A model generated the notes under the pieces. The model was given only the letters and a program-made list of their open reading frames with translations. It was not told the DNA's origin and made no database searches. Position numbers and translations under genes: made by a program. Below are positions 1-11,235 of a stretch of 64,000 nucleotides of DNA, one piece after another. The stretch's first letter is position 1. The number at the start of each line of letters is the position of its first letter. Source of the DNA: Liopterus haemorrhoidalis (lineage: Eukaryota > Arthropoda > Insecta > Coleoptera > Dytiscidae); assembly GCA_963971575.1 (NCBI GenBank), contig OZ020618.1:5768501-5832500 (forward strand), written 5' to 3'.

Positions 1-1
1 A

Positions 2-181
2 GGTCGTGATAGAGACCTAAGTTTTCATCGTGTTCCGAAACGTGGCAAAAAAAACGTGTTTCTGAATTTACGTGGTGGTGCACGTGTAGTTATGGATAGA
101 AGACAAGCATGGGAATATGTTCTTAGAAGTGGAAAGACAGTTAAAGACCATTTTAGAGTGTGTTCCCGTGTGTTTCAATAA
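2..181 (+). pseudogene. THAP-type zinc finger fragment (decayed)
   Basis: From base 2 a frame runs 59 codons to a TAA at 179-181. It reads SFHRVPK near the start, then RRQAWEY and finally FRVCSRVFQ. This order matches the middle and end of a THAP DNA-binding domain (sF-x-P, then a W, then CSxHF). The first cysteine pair lies before the window, and the closing histidine is replaced (CSRVF instead of CSxHF), so zinc binding would be lost. THAP domains occur in P-element-type transposases and in host transcription factors; a transposon remnant is more likely in this context. The assignment rests on motif spacing only. Confidence 0.45.
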
Positions 182-1014
182 ATATCACATGAAGATACCA
201 TTGAACCTGTCAAAAATATCCTACCAAAGTCAGCCATGATGTAAAATGCAGAGCGCCTCTATCGGTAGTGTCACATGTCAATATTGAAAATGAGGACCTT
301 TTTCCTTTTAGGTCAAGATTTGCATTTTGAAAAATTAAGTGTTTTAGTCAGCACTTGCCGAGTAATTTCCCGATCCCTACCCTTATAAAACAATTTTATC
401 TTCTAAATTCCTGGGTGCGCGCCTGTTTCATAAGGTTTTTTAATTGGTAAATTCAAATAATAATGAAGTAATAACAAAATAAATCCCAATAATTTAACCA
501 CATCTGCTGCATCTCCGCCATCTTTAATGAAGATACTACTCAATAAGCTATAACTGTATTTTTTACACCCTTGAGGTACACCCTTGAGTTTGGCAGGCTT
601 GTCTGGAACGTCTTGTATAGGTTGCTCTACGCATTACCATTATTTCTGTGCCCAATTTTAGTGCAACAATTTTTTATTCTTTCCTCAAATACTTAAATTT
701 CTCGGCATGGCTCTGTTAACATAAATTGCACAAAAAAATTAACTATTTTCTTCATAAATTGTAGTGATAAGTAGTATTATTTTGTGATTGCCAATTAAAT
801 GAAGACTGTAGGTTTCTTCTAAGATTTATTTTTATTTGGTGAGTTAAAAAGTAAAATGAAATCTTATAGTGATTGTGAGACTTGAACATAGCTTTAATTT
901 GTATATATTTTATCTTTCATATTTCAGATTTTATAATATGTTGTAAATTGTTGTTTCATATCAATAAAATTTATATAGAACTGATATTTTTTGTGTTTTT
1001 ATCATGTATTAACT
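182..1014. other. No gene seen; AT-rich sequence
   Basis: Every frame is broken by stops. Around 240-330 there is a stretch with GCGCC and GAGGACCTTTTT words that recur near 3160, 13330, 28080, 59800 and 61000, so it is probably an old relative of the repeats there. Nothing else is recognisable. Confidence 0.5.
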
Positions 1015-1022
1015 ATCTACAT

Positions 1023-2124
1023 CAGTGGTTCTTAACCTTTTTAAGCTGCGACCCAAATTTGAGAAATATGTTCATGTCGCGACCCAAAAACAAGAGCCAA
1101 TTTTTTTCATTGTTTTTTTTTTTTAATCTTCAATTTTACAATGATGACTTTTTTATTTATTTATTTATTTTTTTTAATAATAAACAAAAGTACTTTTTGA
1201 TCCAATGGATATTTAATGAATAATCACGTGTTTTTAATAATTTTTATTGACCAAATTAAAATATATTTATAACTTAACATTTTGAAAGATCTTCAAACCT
1301 CGGTCGAATGCTTGTCAAGGAGCACCTTATATCTATTTCAGGATGTAACTTGTTCTGGTATTTGTTTATGATCACACACAGAGCCGAAAAAACAGCCTCG
1401 TACATATATGTTGTTTTAACCAGAAAGCATAAAGATCCAGTGTTTTTCTTGAAATTGTATCGAAGAGCTTGGTCACTTTGTATTTCTATTAATTGTTCTT
1501 GAAATTGATTAATATTAACAAATTCCTCATGCAAATCACTTACATCAAAATTAAATGTCATTCGAACCCAATTATATTTGAAAATATCGTCTGCTGGGAA
1601 ATATCGATCAAAGTCTGCTATTAGTTTTTCTAAATGATTAATAATAATTTTCTGTATTTCAAAATCTATTATATCAACATTATTGTGTTCAAGAAGTAAA
1701 TTAAGAGTCGGGAAAGCGCAAATTTCTTTACTTTAACTTTATTTCTCCATAATTTGAGTTTATTTTTAAAACCTGTAATTTTTTCAGTTAATTCAATAAA
1801 AGTATGATTACGTCCTTTCATAGACGTAATTAGATTATTAATTTAAAATAAAATATCTAAGAAATAAGCAACTTGAGGAATCCACTTCAACTCGGAGAAT
1901 TTAGATGCTAATGGGTGTTTCTTTTTTCTCAAAAATATTATGACTTCTGCCCGTAATGGTAATACTTTTTGAAAAACTAGAGTTTGTGACAGAGAGCTTA
2001 TTAGTCTTACTTACGCAAAGCAGTGGCGTGTGTTTTACTCTTTATTTGGTGTATTACTAACTTTTTTGGTTCGACTCTGCGCGACCTAAGAAATATGCTT
2101 ATGACCCTAGGTTAAGAACCACTG
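1023..2124. mobile_element. hAT-superfamily DNA transposon, 8-bp target duplication
   Basis: The ends are near-perfect inverted repeats beginning CAGTGGTTCTTAACC, read from the left and, reverse-complemented, from the right. The element is flanked by identical 8-bp duplications ATCTACAT at 1015-1022 and 2125-2132. An 8-bp duplication with CAG-type ends is diagnostic of hAT. The element is 1102 bp, short for an autonomous hAT, and holds only the C-terminal part of a transposase on the minus strand, so it is an internally deleted, inactive copy. Confidence 0.9.
1274..2030 (-). pseudogene. hAT transposase, C-terminal part (ZBED5-like), decayed
   Basis: The last 95 codons (1274-1561) are open and read FSALCVIINKYQNKL followed by SLTSIRPRFEDL. 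This is the hAT C-terminal dimerisation region, close to the ZBED5/GTF2IRD2-like group where the usual text is FS-x-L-x-IK-x-KYRN-x-L. Upstream on the same strand more hAT-like text appears in shifting frames: HPLASKFSELKW, GRNHTFIELTEKITGFK and ADFDRYFPADDIF. Stops and frameshifts break the frame near 1740 and 1840. The N-terminal BED finger and first catalytic residues are absent. It cannot encode a working enzyme. Confidence 0.8.
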
Positions 2125-2579
2125 ATCTACATGCTGAACGATTTGCAGGAAAAATGTTGTATATTTTACTTTTCAAAACAATGTTTTGTTGATACTATAA
2201 AGTTTTAAAAAATTTGTGCATGGCAACTGTTATTTTCAGATATAAATACAAAAGATATTGTGCTATTTTTCAAACAAATTGGGATTTTTTATTCAATATT
2301 AGGCACAATTTGTTTGGACTACAATAATGAATAAAGTTTTTGTCTAAAACTCATAGTAGAGATAGAACATGCAATAGAAAATTTAACATGGGAAAGCTGT
2401 ATGTTGCAAGTCAAAAAAGGACATACGGTATACACACCCATTCATGAAAATTGGACGCAAAGTAAAATTTAAAAAAAAAGTAATACGCGAATAGGATTTT
2501 TCAAAAAAAATTATTTGCCTTTGCAAATATAGTCTCGCTCAGCCTTTCCTTAAATGAGTACCTGTATCTCTGAAGTAAT

Positions 2580-2710
2580 ATTCGGGAGTATAGGGCGTGC
2601 TTCAGAGGGCACGTAAAGCCAGGAGTCTCGGCTACCATAACAAGTAGTCGTTAGGTCATGCCAGAGAGAGCTAGTCGCAACCTGAATATCTCTTGACACC
2701 TAGCCATTAT
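2580..2710. repeat. Repeat resembling an insect non-LTR retrotransposon 3' region
   Basis: The words GGGCACGTAAAGCC, TAGTCGTTAGGTCATGCC and GACACC occur in the order seen in widespread arthropod retroelement tails. No coding part is attached, so this would be a detached fragment. Identification is from memory of the motif order only. Confidence 0.3.
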
Positions 2711-3639
2711 TTGCCATACGAAATAATAAAAATAAAACATGCACAGGCGAACAGATATTCGCAAAAAAAATATAAAGCAAGAAAATATTTTACATAACGT
2801 AAATATTTATGTTAAAATTTGCATAATAATCGTAAAATAATAATTATAAACTCATTTGTTAAAAAAAGCAGTAAATTAAATATTTAAATGTTATGAATTT
2901 AGGGGTTATCAACGCCTAAGTGGCGCATAGGGACAGAAAAGATAAGTTTTCCATTTCTAAACCTCAAGCTATATACAGAATGTAACACGAAGTACGACAT
3001 ATAACATGGACTTTATTTTTCGTTGGGCAAAAGTACTCACTATTTTACACTTATAAACTTTTTGTGTATTTAGGAAGTAATCAAGGTAATTGGTAAAATA
3101 TTGGCATTTAATTAAAGATGTTAGCAAGGCCATACCATGGATGAGGCGAAGCACCAACCTCACCTTTACTGGGAAAAAGGGGCGCTGGAACTAGAAAAGG
3201 GGTACCAAAACTGAAAAAATGGGTGCTATTTTTGCTCATCACTTAAATTTTGAAGGGTATTTCCTTTTTTTTTGTTTGGTCATCACTTTAATTATGAAGA
3301 GTTTTTTTTTGCTCATCATTTAAATTTTGGATTGTGTCCTTTTTTTCGTCATCGAACTTTAGAGGGTGTCATTACATAATAGAGTTTATAAAGCGACGCC
3401 GTTAGACACGGATATTGCGTCTTGGCCCTGGATATTTGTAAAAAAAATTCTAAAATATAACATATTGATTGTTGTTTTTGTTGATATTTATACTTGTTGC
3501 TTTTCCAAAACTACAGGATGGCGCATAATGGAGTACCACATTTCCGAGGTGAATTCTAAAAAAACGGTACAAGTTATGGATTTCTTTTTTATTTATTCAA
3601 AGTACATATGATAAGGTGATTTTTGATTAGGTTTTAAAA
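2711..3639. other. No gene seen; AT-rich with GCGCC/TTTTTTGGTCATCAC words
   Basis: 3160-3370 carries GGGGCGC and repeated TCATCACTTTAA words shared with stretches near 13330, 28150 and 59850. At 3515 CTACAGGATGGCGCATAATG may be one terminus of the transposon relic that follows, but no partner was found. Confidence 0.35.
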
Positions 3640-4260
3640 AATATATCGACCAAATGTTGGCCTTGACGGGCGATGCATTTATGTAACTATTCCTTGAAGT
3701 TTTCTTCCACTCTCACCAACATATCTGAAGGAATCCCGGCGATTTCCTCATCAACGGCTATTGATGAGAGAATCGCTGTCGAAAATCCTTGAGTTCTTTT
3801 AGAGTTCGAGGAGGATGTTTAAAAACTTCTGCCTTGAGGTACCCCCATTAAAAAAATCGCAAAGGCTCTAATCTGGGGAGTAAGGAGCAATTGAACGCCT
3901 TCTCGTAAGGAGATCAGTTGGCGACGAACCGTATGGGCTCTGGCTCAATCCTCTTGAAACTAGAATGCATCTGTTTCGTATTCTTCCGTTTTGGGGCGTA
4001 AATTCTCCAACATGCACAATATCGATTGGAGGTAAGAGTAACAGTGACGCCACCCTCTTCAAAAAAATAAGGTTCCCCAATGCCTACAGGGGACAAAACA
4101 TATCAAACGGTGACTTTTGGGCTGTGAAGAAGTCGTTGGTAGAGTTCTCGGGGGTCTTCAGCAGCCCAGTAACGAAAATGCTTGTTTACTGTCCCAGAAA
4201 GATTGAAATGTGCTTCGTCTTTACGGTTACCGTTGGGAGGTATCGCTTTACAGCAATATC
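3640..4260 (-). pseudogene. IS630/Tc1-mariner-like transposase relic
   Basis: Reading the minus strand from 4260 down, the frames give VNKHFRYWAAEDPREL, then HSPKVTVW, GIGEPYFFEE, a long decayed part, then APYSPD followed by a stop where a Leu is expected, LCDFF and finally GQ-ALVDIYF-like text. This is the order of the DDE_3/IS630-type transposases common in insects and parallels the intact copy at 55429-56520 (HSPKVTVW, GIIGPYF, RSPDLTPMDFF). At least one stop and several frameshifts separate the blocks. No terminal repeats or target duplication could be assigned with confidence. Confidence 0.65.
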
Positions 4261-4750
4261 TACGTATTCTCCAATATAAGTTGAAACTTCCAGAAATATT
4301 TCGGCGTATTCAACTTCTAGGGAATCAGCCCTGCAAAGTCTTCCTTAGGTCAGCTTATAGTCCTGCTCTGAATAAAATATGTTAGCTTTTCGACGGCGTA
4401 ATTGCCCAAAACCGTATCTCATAAAATCTGGCCAGATTTGTAATATTACAGCGGTGTTAATATATAGAAGTATTTTAGATGTTGAAAATAAGGGAACCAA
4501 GGGCAAAATCTATAAATATCTCTGAGAGTAGCTTTGATTTCCATCAACAGCATCTGTGCCCGGATTTTTAGGCTGGAAATATAAGATGTCAAATCACGGA
4601 TGGAGGAGATTTCTGGGGTTTTAATCTTTTCATCTTTATCTTATCTATAAAAAACTAATTACGTAATCAAACCCTCAGTAACTCATCTCAAAACTCGATA
4701 ACTGATAGATAAATCGTCGACAAGGGAAATTATGATAAGGCAATGATTTG
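4261..4750. other. No gene seen upstream of the host gene's first exon
   Basis: AT-rich intergenic sequence without recognisable repeat ends. It may hold distal promoter elements of the gene starting at 4970. Confidence 0.4.
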
Positions 4751-4751
4751 G

Positions 4752-4871
4752 TCGCATGCGCAGTAAATTCTCTTTAGCAGATACCGTATTCCACACAGTA
4801 CAACATAGTCGTCGATTGAATGAACAGCGTTTTAACTTTAGTCTGTAAGCTCGTGTAAAACACTGACGTCA
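4752..4871 (+). promoter_or_regulatory. Candidate proximal promoter: NRF1-like word and consensus CRE
   Basis: GCATGCGCA (about 4752-4763) resembles an NRF1 half-palindrome. TGACGTCA at 4864-4871 is a perfect cAMP-response element 99 bp before the ATG at 4970. Both sit in the slightly more GC-rich stretch directly before the first coding exon. Function is inferred from position and consensus only; no TATA box or initiator could be fixed. Confidence 0.35.
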
Positions 4872-4969
4872 GAAGGGTGTCATCCAATGGCAATACGAGA
4901 ATTTTATTGATTAATGAAAATGGAAGAACCATCAAAACATATGGACTGAAAAGTAACAACACTTACATT

Positions 4970-5039
4970 ATGAAAAACATAGTAATTTTCTTTGTTTTGT
5001 GTATTAGTTGTGTTTTGGCAGAACTTGAATTTTATCCTG
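4970..5039 (+). CDS. Single-pass membrane protein, exon 1 (signal peptide); tentative NPDC1/CAB-1-like
   Basis: ATG at 4970 opens 23 codons plus one base. Residues 1-17 (MKNIVIFFVLCISCVLA) form a classic signal peptide with likely cleavage after Ala17, then ELEFYPG. The donor is a perfect GTAAGT at 5040. The phase-1 end joins in frame to exons at 13777, 23701 and 26991, giving 202 codons without a stop. The predicted protein has a signal peptide, the helical motif EQAEEFALEQLTNYL, the acidic motif TYQLPDYTDE, a proline/asparagine-rich stretch and one membrane segment, i.e. a type I membrane protein. This layout, and an acidic helical segment before a membrane anchor ending in WYK, resemble NPDC1 (CAB-1 in nematodes), a neuronal vesicle/membrane protein. 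That name is tentative; the gene model is firmer. Confidence 0.65.
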
Positions 5040-5319
5040 GTAAGTACCTTTGATTGTACCTATTATCCTTAAAAAGGGCTGGGTGGGTAATGTTACACTA
5101 ATTGGGCGCCAAATTATTGTTTTTATACAATTTTTAATGAGTTTTCTTTACTTTTGACAAAATTTTGTTACTGTTACTACGTTTCGTTAACTATTATTAT
5201 ATTATTATCATTATTTAACCAAACCAGAAAATTTGTCAGTAATTTTGTAACAGCTTGTCCTTTTGTAGATTGTTTATAATTAAAAAATAGGAAAAATGCC
5301 AAATTGTTTATTTAAAAGA

Positions 5320-6600
5320 ATCATCTGGTATTTTTTTTTCTCTTTCTCTCTGTTTCTCCCTCTGTATTTTTTTTTGTTATTCTCGGTTACTCCCCCAAAA
5401 AGCTACAACCTTTTTTTTGATCTTCCAATTTTTGCAATAAAAAAATTGTATATTTAAAAATCCATCTGGTATATCGTTTTATTCCCTCTTTCTCCCTTGT
5501 TTTTTTTTTATCTTATTCCAAGTTACTCCCACAAAAAACTAGAGCCCCTTTTTGATTATACCGATTTTTTTTAAAAATTGTTTATTTAAAAAACCATCTG
5601 GTATAGTTTTTTTTCTCCTTCTCCCTGTTTCTGCCGCTGTATTTTTTTAATCTTACCCTGGTTACTCCCACAAAAAGCTACAGCTTTTTTGATTTTTTCA
5701 ATTTTTTCAAAAATATTGTCGAATTTAAAAAAAAACTTCTGGTGCATATATTATTTTGTTTCTCCTTCTACCTGTTTCTATAACTGTATTTTTTTTTATA
5801 TTATCCCTGGTTACTCCTACAAGAGGCTACAGACTTTTTGATTTTCCAATCTTTTAAAAATTTTCTCGAATTTAAAAAAAATCCATCTAGTATATTTTTT
5901 TTCTCCTCCTCCCAATTTCTCCCTCTGTATTTTTTTTTATCTTATCCCCGGATATTTCTAGAAAAAACCTACAGCCTTTTTTTGATTTTTCCGATTTTTT
6001 CAAAAATATTGTATTTAAAAAAAACAGCTGGTACATTGTTTTTTTTTTCTCACTCTCCATATTTCTCCCTCTGTATTTTTTTTTATCTTATCCCCGGTTA
6101 TTTCTAGAAATAAAATACAACCTTTTTTTGATTTTTCCGATTTTTTCAAAAATATTGTATTTTTAAAAAACCATCTGGTACATTGTTTTTTTTTTTTCTC
6201 ATTCTCCCTATTTCTCCCTCTGTATTTTTTTATCTTATCCCCGGTTACTCGTAGAAAAAAACTACAGGCTTTTTTGATTTTTACGATTTTTTCAAAATAA
6301 ATTGTATATTTAAAAAAACATCTGGCATATTGTTTTTCCCTCTCTCTCTTTCTCTCTATATCTCTCTTTATCTTTTCCCTGGTTACTCCCACATTAAACT
6401 GCAGGCATTTTGTTTTTTTTTTTTTTGTGAATAATGTCATTGTTTTTAAAAAAACCATTGGGTTGTTTTCGCTTATCTTTTTCTCTAGCTGTTTTGCTGC
6501 ATAGTTACTCCCATATTAAACAGATATTTTGTTTTTATCTTTTTTTTTAAGATACACTTTCAAATTGTTTATTTAAAACCCTCTGACATATTGTTTTTTT
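5320..6600. repeat. Minisatellite in intron 1, unit about 140 bp, roughly nine copies
   Basis: The word CATCTGGTATA or a close variant recurs at about 5323, 5463, 5595, 5735, 5882, 6027, 6172 and 6319, with weaker copies near 6453 and 6581. Each unit also holds a TTTCTCCCTCTGTATTTTTTT-like block, a GGTTACTCCCA-like block, a CTACAG block and a TTTTTGATTTTTCC-like block in the same order. Spacing is about 132-148 bp. Units are diverged by substitutions and homopolymer length, so the array is old. Apparent reading frames here are low-complexity artefacts. Confidence 0.85.
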
Positions 6601-6726
6601 TTCCCTCTATCTTTTTCTCCATTTCTCTTTTTCTATCTATATTTTGTTACATAGTTACTCCCATATTAAACTGACAATTTTGATTATTATTTTTTTTAAG
6701 ATAAATTTCAATTTGTTTATTTAGAA

Positions 6727-6775
6727 CAGGGGTCGGCAAACCGCGGCTCGTGAGCCTCATGCGGCTCTTTGGGGA
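6727..6775. repeat. hAT terminal fragment (CAGGGGTCGGCAAACC)
   Basis: CAGGGGTCGGCAAACCGCGG followed by CTCGTGAGCC is a typical hAT left end. No matching right end was found, so it is treated as a solo terminus or an old fragment. Confidence 0.45.
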
Positions 6776-6934
6776 TATTCGTGTGACTTTTCAAATTAAG
6801 TTGATAAGGAATAAAATTTAGAAAATATGCATAAAAGTTCATTTTATTTTCATGCATTTTTATGCAGTGTATCGATAATACCAGTGACTAAAGTAAAACA
6901 TATTTATGTACTACTCATTAAATTATGCTAAAAA

Positions 6935-7075
6935 AATGATGTGAAGTGTGAATTTTCACACTTTTCAGGGTTTCGCAAGTATTTAGTAAGTGAATGATGG
7001 TTATTTGGGATGCTAAAACAAATTTAATGTTAAAATATATTTTTTGTTAATTTTAATTCGAATTCCCACATTAAG
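6935..7075. repeat. R1 family, end-A fragment
   Basis: Starts GATGTGAAGTGTGAATTTTC, continues CAGGGTTTCGCAAGTATT, then GGGATGCTAAAACAAATTT and TTTTAATTCGAAT. The same order is seen at 36962, 46622, 51020 and (inverted) 47700-47945 and 51730-51985. Confidence 0.75.
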
Positions 7076-8495
7076 CTACAGCATTTTTTCCGAATATTTT
7101 ATATACATTTAGCAGTATTGCAGTAGCAATTATTTCAATAACTCTTTTAAAATTGTTGCAATTTTTACTTGCCCGACCTTAATATATAAGGGGCAAGTAT
7201 TGTAATCGCGAAAATTTTCGATGTCGAGATTTTATGTCGGCATCTAGTTTATTATTAAATAATTTAAACGCGAAATTCAAAGTGTGGATGTCGCGTCTCT
7301 ATTCTAATGTTTGAAATTTCTTGCTATTATTGACAGCTAGGTTTTTAACAAGTTTTTATAAGACACGAAAAGGATATGTTTCGGTTAATTTCAGGGTCAG
7401 GTTTCTTACAAATTTCTTTTGTACTTTTACTATTTGATTTTTGTGGGACATTGTTTTTGGGCTCCAGATTTGACATTTACCTAAATAATAGAGAGAGATA
7501 CCGGGTTAAGTTTTTCATCAATGTCTTAATTAGTTAAATTTGGTATCTTCTTGTTCCAACTGTACATTTTTAGCGCATCAAAATAGCAAGATACAACAAT
7601 TTGCAAATTCTGGTTTTGGAACCATTATGTCTTATCGGTTTAGAAAACATTTAGAGCCTTCTTGTTGGCGTAAATTTTTTTAACGCTGTAACATTTTTGG
7701 CTTATAAAATATTACAGCTTAAAATAGATATGTTTATAATTTAAGAATTAAAAAAAAAATTATATTCAGATATTTTTTTGGGCTCTAGTCACCAACCTTG
7801 TTAGATCTTATATTAATACGCCACTGCTCTGAAATTAAATACAGTTGTTCCGTATTTAATTTCATTATTATTAAAATTTTGTTAACACTTATTTAGCATT
7901 ATCGACCTCTCATTTATTTTTTTGTGACTTGTTACGCTTTCTATCTATTCCTATTCCTATTTTTTGTTCTTTAATAAGTTCAACGTTCTTTGATATTTTG
8001 TTTTAAATCAATATTTGACTTTAATTGCTGTGTATGCTAATGTAAAATATGTATGCGTTTACATATGTTTGGCCTAATAACACAAAAAAGCTATGTATGC
8101 AAATTTATGCGAAAGCATAAAACATACTAAATAGTAATACGTACATTACGAGTAGTAAGATGCACTACTGAGAAATATTTATGGAATAAGGGTTATTAAA
8201 TGAAACACTTGGTAAAGTTTCACGAAAATATTTATTTGTATTACTGAGACTACAGTTTTGGCGTTAACCAATTTCAAAGCAGACTTTTAACTAGAGCCCA
8301 GGAGGGGCTAACGGACTTGACTCCCCCCCCCCAACACAAAAACACATTTTTTAAAGGACACATTTTTTCTTTTATTGAATGTAACCCCCCAAATTTTGGC
8401 TTTTGAGTCCCTTAAAAAAGGTTCACATTTTTAAATTAAATATTATATAATCATATATGGTATGCTTAGGTGGCCTCATTAAGAGATAATACTAA
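7076..8495. other. Intron 1 sequence without genes
   Basis: About 7165-7250 has a weak match to one end of the R2 family (ATATATAAGGGGCAAGTATT). Around 8290-8420 a GC-poor repeat with runs of C is related to words near 9955-10090. Otherwise nothing recognisable. Confidence 0.4.
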
Positions 8496-8499
8496 AAAA

Positions 8500-8565
8500 A
8501 ATTAAGTGAAGTGTAAATTTTCACATATTTCAGGGTTTTGTAGGCATTTAATAAATGTAAAAATC
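8500..8565. repeat. R1 family, end-A fragment (short)
   Basis: AAGTGAAGTGTAAATTTTCA followed by CAGGGTTTTGTAGGCATTTA: a diverged R1 terminus without the following sub-blocks. Confidence 0.55.
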
Positions 8566-8929
8566 CAACAGAATGCTGGATGTCTACAACAATATTTTTT
8601 CTATAATCACATCAAAATCAACAGTTTTTTGATAATAATTTTTATTCGTTATTTGATTAATTAAAAAACTAGTTGAATCATGACGTATAAAAGTAAGCGG
8701 AGCTTACACACATACTTAATTTTCAGCTGTTCAATTTTTTTTTATTATATTTTTAATATTAATAGAAGGCTAAAAATGGCTAAAGTTGTCCTTAGCCATG
8801 AATGCAAAAAATCTATAACATTATTAGCCATAATTTAGCCATGAATGAAAAAAATAATTGTGGCTCTGCTTAGTGGTTTCATTTGATAACCCATTCAAAA
8901 TTTTAAATAAATATTAATTTTTTCAATAC

Positions 8930-9130
8930 ATATATGTTTATATTTTTCCCGCGATGTATTTTTTGAACTCTCTTTATTTTTTCTATAAGTGGGTCAAAGA
9001 GTTGTACAAGATGTTCAGCCGTTTGGCCACAGTTTTTACCGTACATACATACAGATAGACAGACAGACAGGCAGACACAGAGTTATAAGGGTTCTTTGGT
9101 GGTCATACTAAGAAAACCTTAAAAAAGAAG
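8930..9130. repeat. R1 family, end-B fragment with CAGA microsatellite
   Basis: Contains GGGTCAAAGAGTTGTACAAG, TTCAGCCGTTTGGCCACAG, a short AGACAGACAGACAGGCAGAC run and GTTATAAGGGTTCTTTGG. This order is the B end of R1 (compare 37850-38020). Confidence 0.75.
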
Positions 9131-9185
9131 AAAATTTGGTTGAAAGAAATAAAAATCATTTGAACATTTTTCTAGAAGAAAAAAA

Positions 9186-9592
9186 ATCAGCTGTGGCCAC
9201 CACAGGATCGACCACCATCCAAAGCACTTGTATAAAATACATTCTAGCAGCAGAGTAGAAATAACTTGGCCTAATATTTTCTAACAAAGATATTATTTAT
9301 CATGACCATGGAAACGTTACATATAAGTATGAAAAAATAGATACTTAAAAAAATTTCAAAAAATGTTTCAAATATTTTTCGATTTATCAAAAAATGTCTC
9401 AAATAAAAGTGATTAGTTATTGCATTTATAGCAACTTTTTTTAAATTAATTTTTTCTAAATATTTTTCTGTTGCTAAATATTCGCAAAAATCTTAAAATA
9501 CACGAGTAAACTCCCATTTCTAGTCAAATAAGAATGTATTTTATACAAGTACTTTATGATAGCGGTCGTTCCTGTGGTGGCCACAGCTGATT
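9186..9592. repeat. R2 family derivative with the same end at both sides
   Basis: Left boundary ATCAGCTGTGGCCACCACAG and right boundary CTGTGGTGGCCACAGCTGAT are inverted copies, extended by TTGTATAAAATACATTCT on both sides (about 55 bp in all). The middle (AACTTGGCCTAATATTTTC ... TAAACTCCCATTTCTAGTCA) is the shared R2 body. It differs from the other R2 copies, which have the CAGA-bearing Y end opposite this X end; here the X end has replaced it. Confidence 0.7.
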
Positions 9593-9605
9593 TTTTTAAA
9601 TTATT

Positions 9606-9867
9606 TTTACTACTATTGTTATTAATTTAATGTTTTTTATTCTATATGCTAGTAAAAATGTTCCTCTATAAATGCACAAGACCATTTATTAAAATAACCA
9701 GCGATACATTTTTACCAATATTTATTACAACGTAGTGCCTATGAGATTATTGAGCCAGAAATTAAGTCTCAAAAACGACGTAAAATGCCTAGGGTTGGGA
9801 TGGGGTCCGCAAAAAGAAATGTTGTTCAAGAGGGGGTCCTCGGGCTCCATAAGTTTAAGAACCCCTG
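9606..9867. mobile_element. Right part of a hAT element related to the copy at 62147
   Basis: Shares the blocks GAGATTATTGAGCCAGAAAT, GACGTAAAATGCCTAGG, GATGGGGTCCGCAAAAA and the terminus TAAGTTTAAGAACCCCTG with the complete element at 62147-62710. The left end is missing; the fragment abuts the R2 copy. Target duplication therefore cannot be checked. Confidence 0.7.
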
Positions 9868-10184
9868 GTATAGAGGGTATTGATATTGAATTGAGGTACC
9901 TACATATAGGGATTTAACATGTAAAAACAGATATATGCGATTTTCTGCTTCCTCATTGGTTTGCGGACTTGAGTCCCCACGAGCTCCAAAAACAAGTGGT
10001 TTTTTCAAGTATTTTCTCGATTGCAACCCTTTAAAACAATTCTTCTTCTGAGCCCCTCCTACAGGAAAAATTCCTGGGTGCTCGCATGTATAGAGATAGG
10101 TTTTGAACTTACATGCATATAGAAATAATTTAAATAAAATGCCCGATAAATAATAACAATTTGAGACATTTTGTTTTCACAATA

Positions 10185-10413
10185 GGTGTGTTCGATTTGC
10201 ACATTTGCAGTTACTGTTTACTGCCGCGTTAAAGCGTTAACAGCCGTAACAAATAATCCGCAAGAGAAACAGCTGTAACTTTTTCGCAGTAGCGTCATAA
10301 ACTGGCAGTAAATTACGACAAATTAAACAGATTTGCAGTTACTGCGACCAAACGAACAGATTTTTTTAACGCGGCAGTAAACAGTAACTGCAAATGTGCA
10401 AATCGAACACACC
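10185..10413. mobile_element. MITE, 229 bp, TA-flanked
   Basis: Terminal inverted repeats of nearly 50 bp begin GGTGTGTTCGATTTGCACAT and include GTTACTGTTTACTGCCGCG; the right end is the reverse complement. TA occurs on both sides (10183-10184, 10414-10415), which fits a Tc1/mariner-type insertion. No coding capacity. Confidence 0.8.
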
Positions 10414-10528
10414 TAATATAATTTAAATGAAAATTTGAGAACTTTTATTTTATTAATTTATTTTCCATATTTTTCAATGTTTTTACTTAACTGGCTGCGT
10501 ATAACCACCAGAGGTTACCATTTTCTTA

Positions 10529-11235
10529 TACAAAACTAAGAATCTGAAATAAAATTAGTATCAATCATTACATCAAATTTTGCACTGAATTTTTATCTAT
10601 CTAATAGGATATTTTTAATTGTAGAAACATTTATTGCAAAAATATTATCGATCAATGACATATAATTTTATTATAACTTAAAAATAGACATCTGCGATAT
10701 TGTTCTGTAATTTTTTAAATCTATTTCTGGGTTTCGATTTACTTTTATATTTATATAGTTTTGTGTAGTAATGCTCAAGTAAAACGTCAACATTTTTTTC
10801 GACTTGATTACTTATAGTTCAGAACCTTCGTCGAAAAATATTATACTTGATGATAATAGAATGCCACTTGGTACACGTATTCTTCAAGAAAATTAAATCA
10901 TTTTTACCCGTACCACCTATTTTGAGAACCGCGTCAGATTCAAGATGGCGGCAAAAATAAACTACCAAGTTCAATAACTATAAGTAGTTTTCAAAATAGA
11001 ACAAAATAGCTAAAAACATATTTGTAGAATGAAGCTTTAGCTACAATTTGCCGCATAGTACGCAAATATGCGTCGATTGGTTTACAAGATGGCGTCTATA
11101 ATGCAATTTGCTTATTTACAATTACATAACAGTTTTTTCTACAATTAAAAATATCCTATTAGGTAGATAAAAATTCGCTGCAAATTTTGATATATAGATT
11201 ATTATTCATTTTATTTCAGATTATTAGTTTTATGT
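10529..11235. mobile_element. Inverted-repeat element of about 700 bp (non-coding)
   Basis: The left flank holds AATCTGAAATAAAATTAG and TTTTTATCTATCTAATAGGA with TATTTTTAATTGTAGAAA. The right flank carries the same blocks reverse-complemented (CTACAATTAAAAATATCC, TTTTATTTCAGATT). Arms are about 85-100 bp. The interior holds two AAGATGGCG words but no open frame. A target duplication was not resolved, so the exact ends and superfamily are open. Confidence 0.6.

Noticed and set aside
6015..6458. 147-codon minus-strand frame rich in K, E and R
   Set aside because: Translation of the pyrimidine-rich minisatellite; no start context or domain.
5320..6600. CRISPR-like array
   Set aside because: Units are contiguous diverged minisatellite copies without unique spacers, in a eukaryotic intron.
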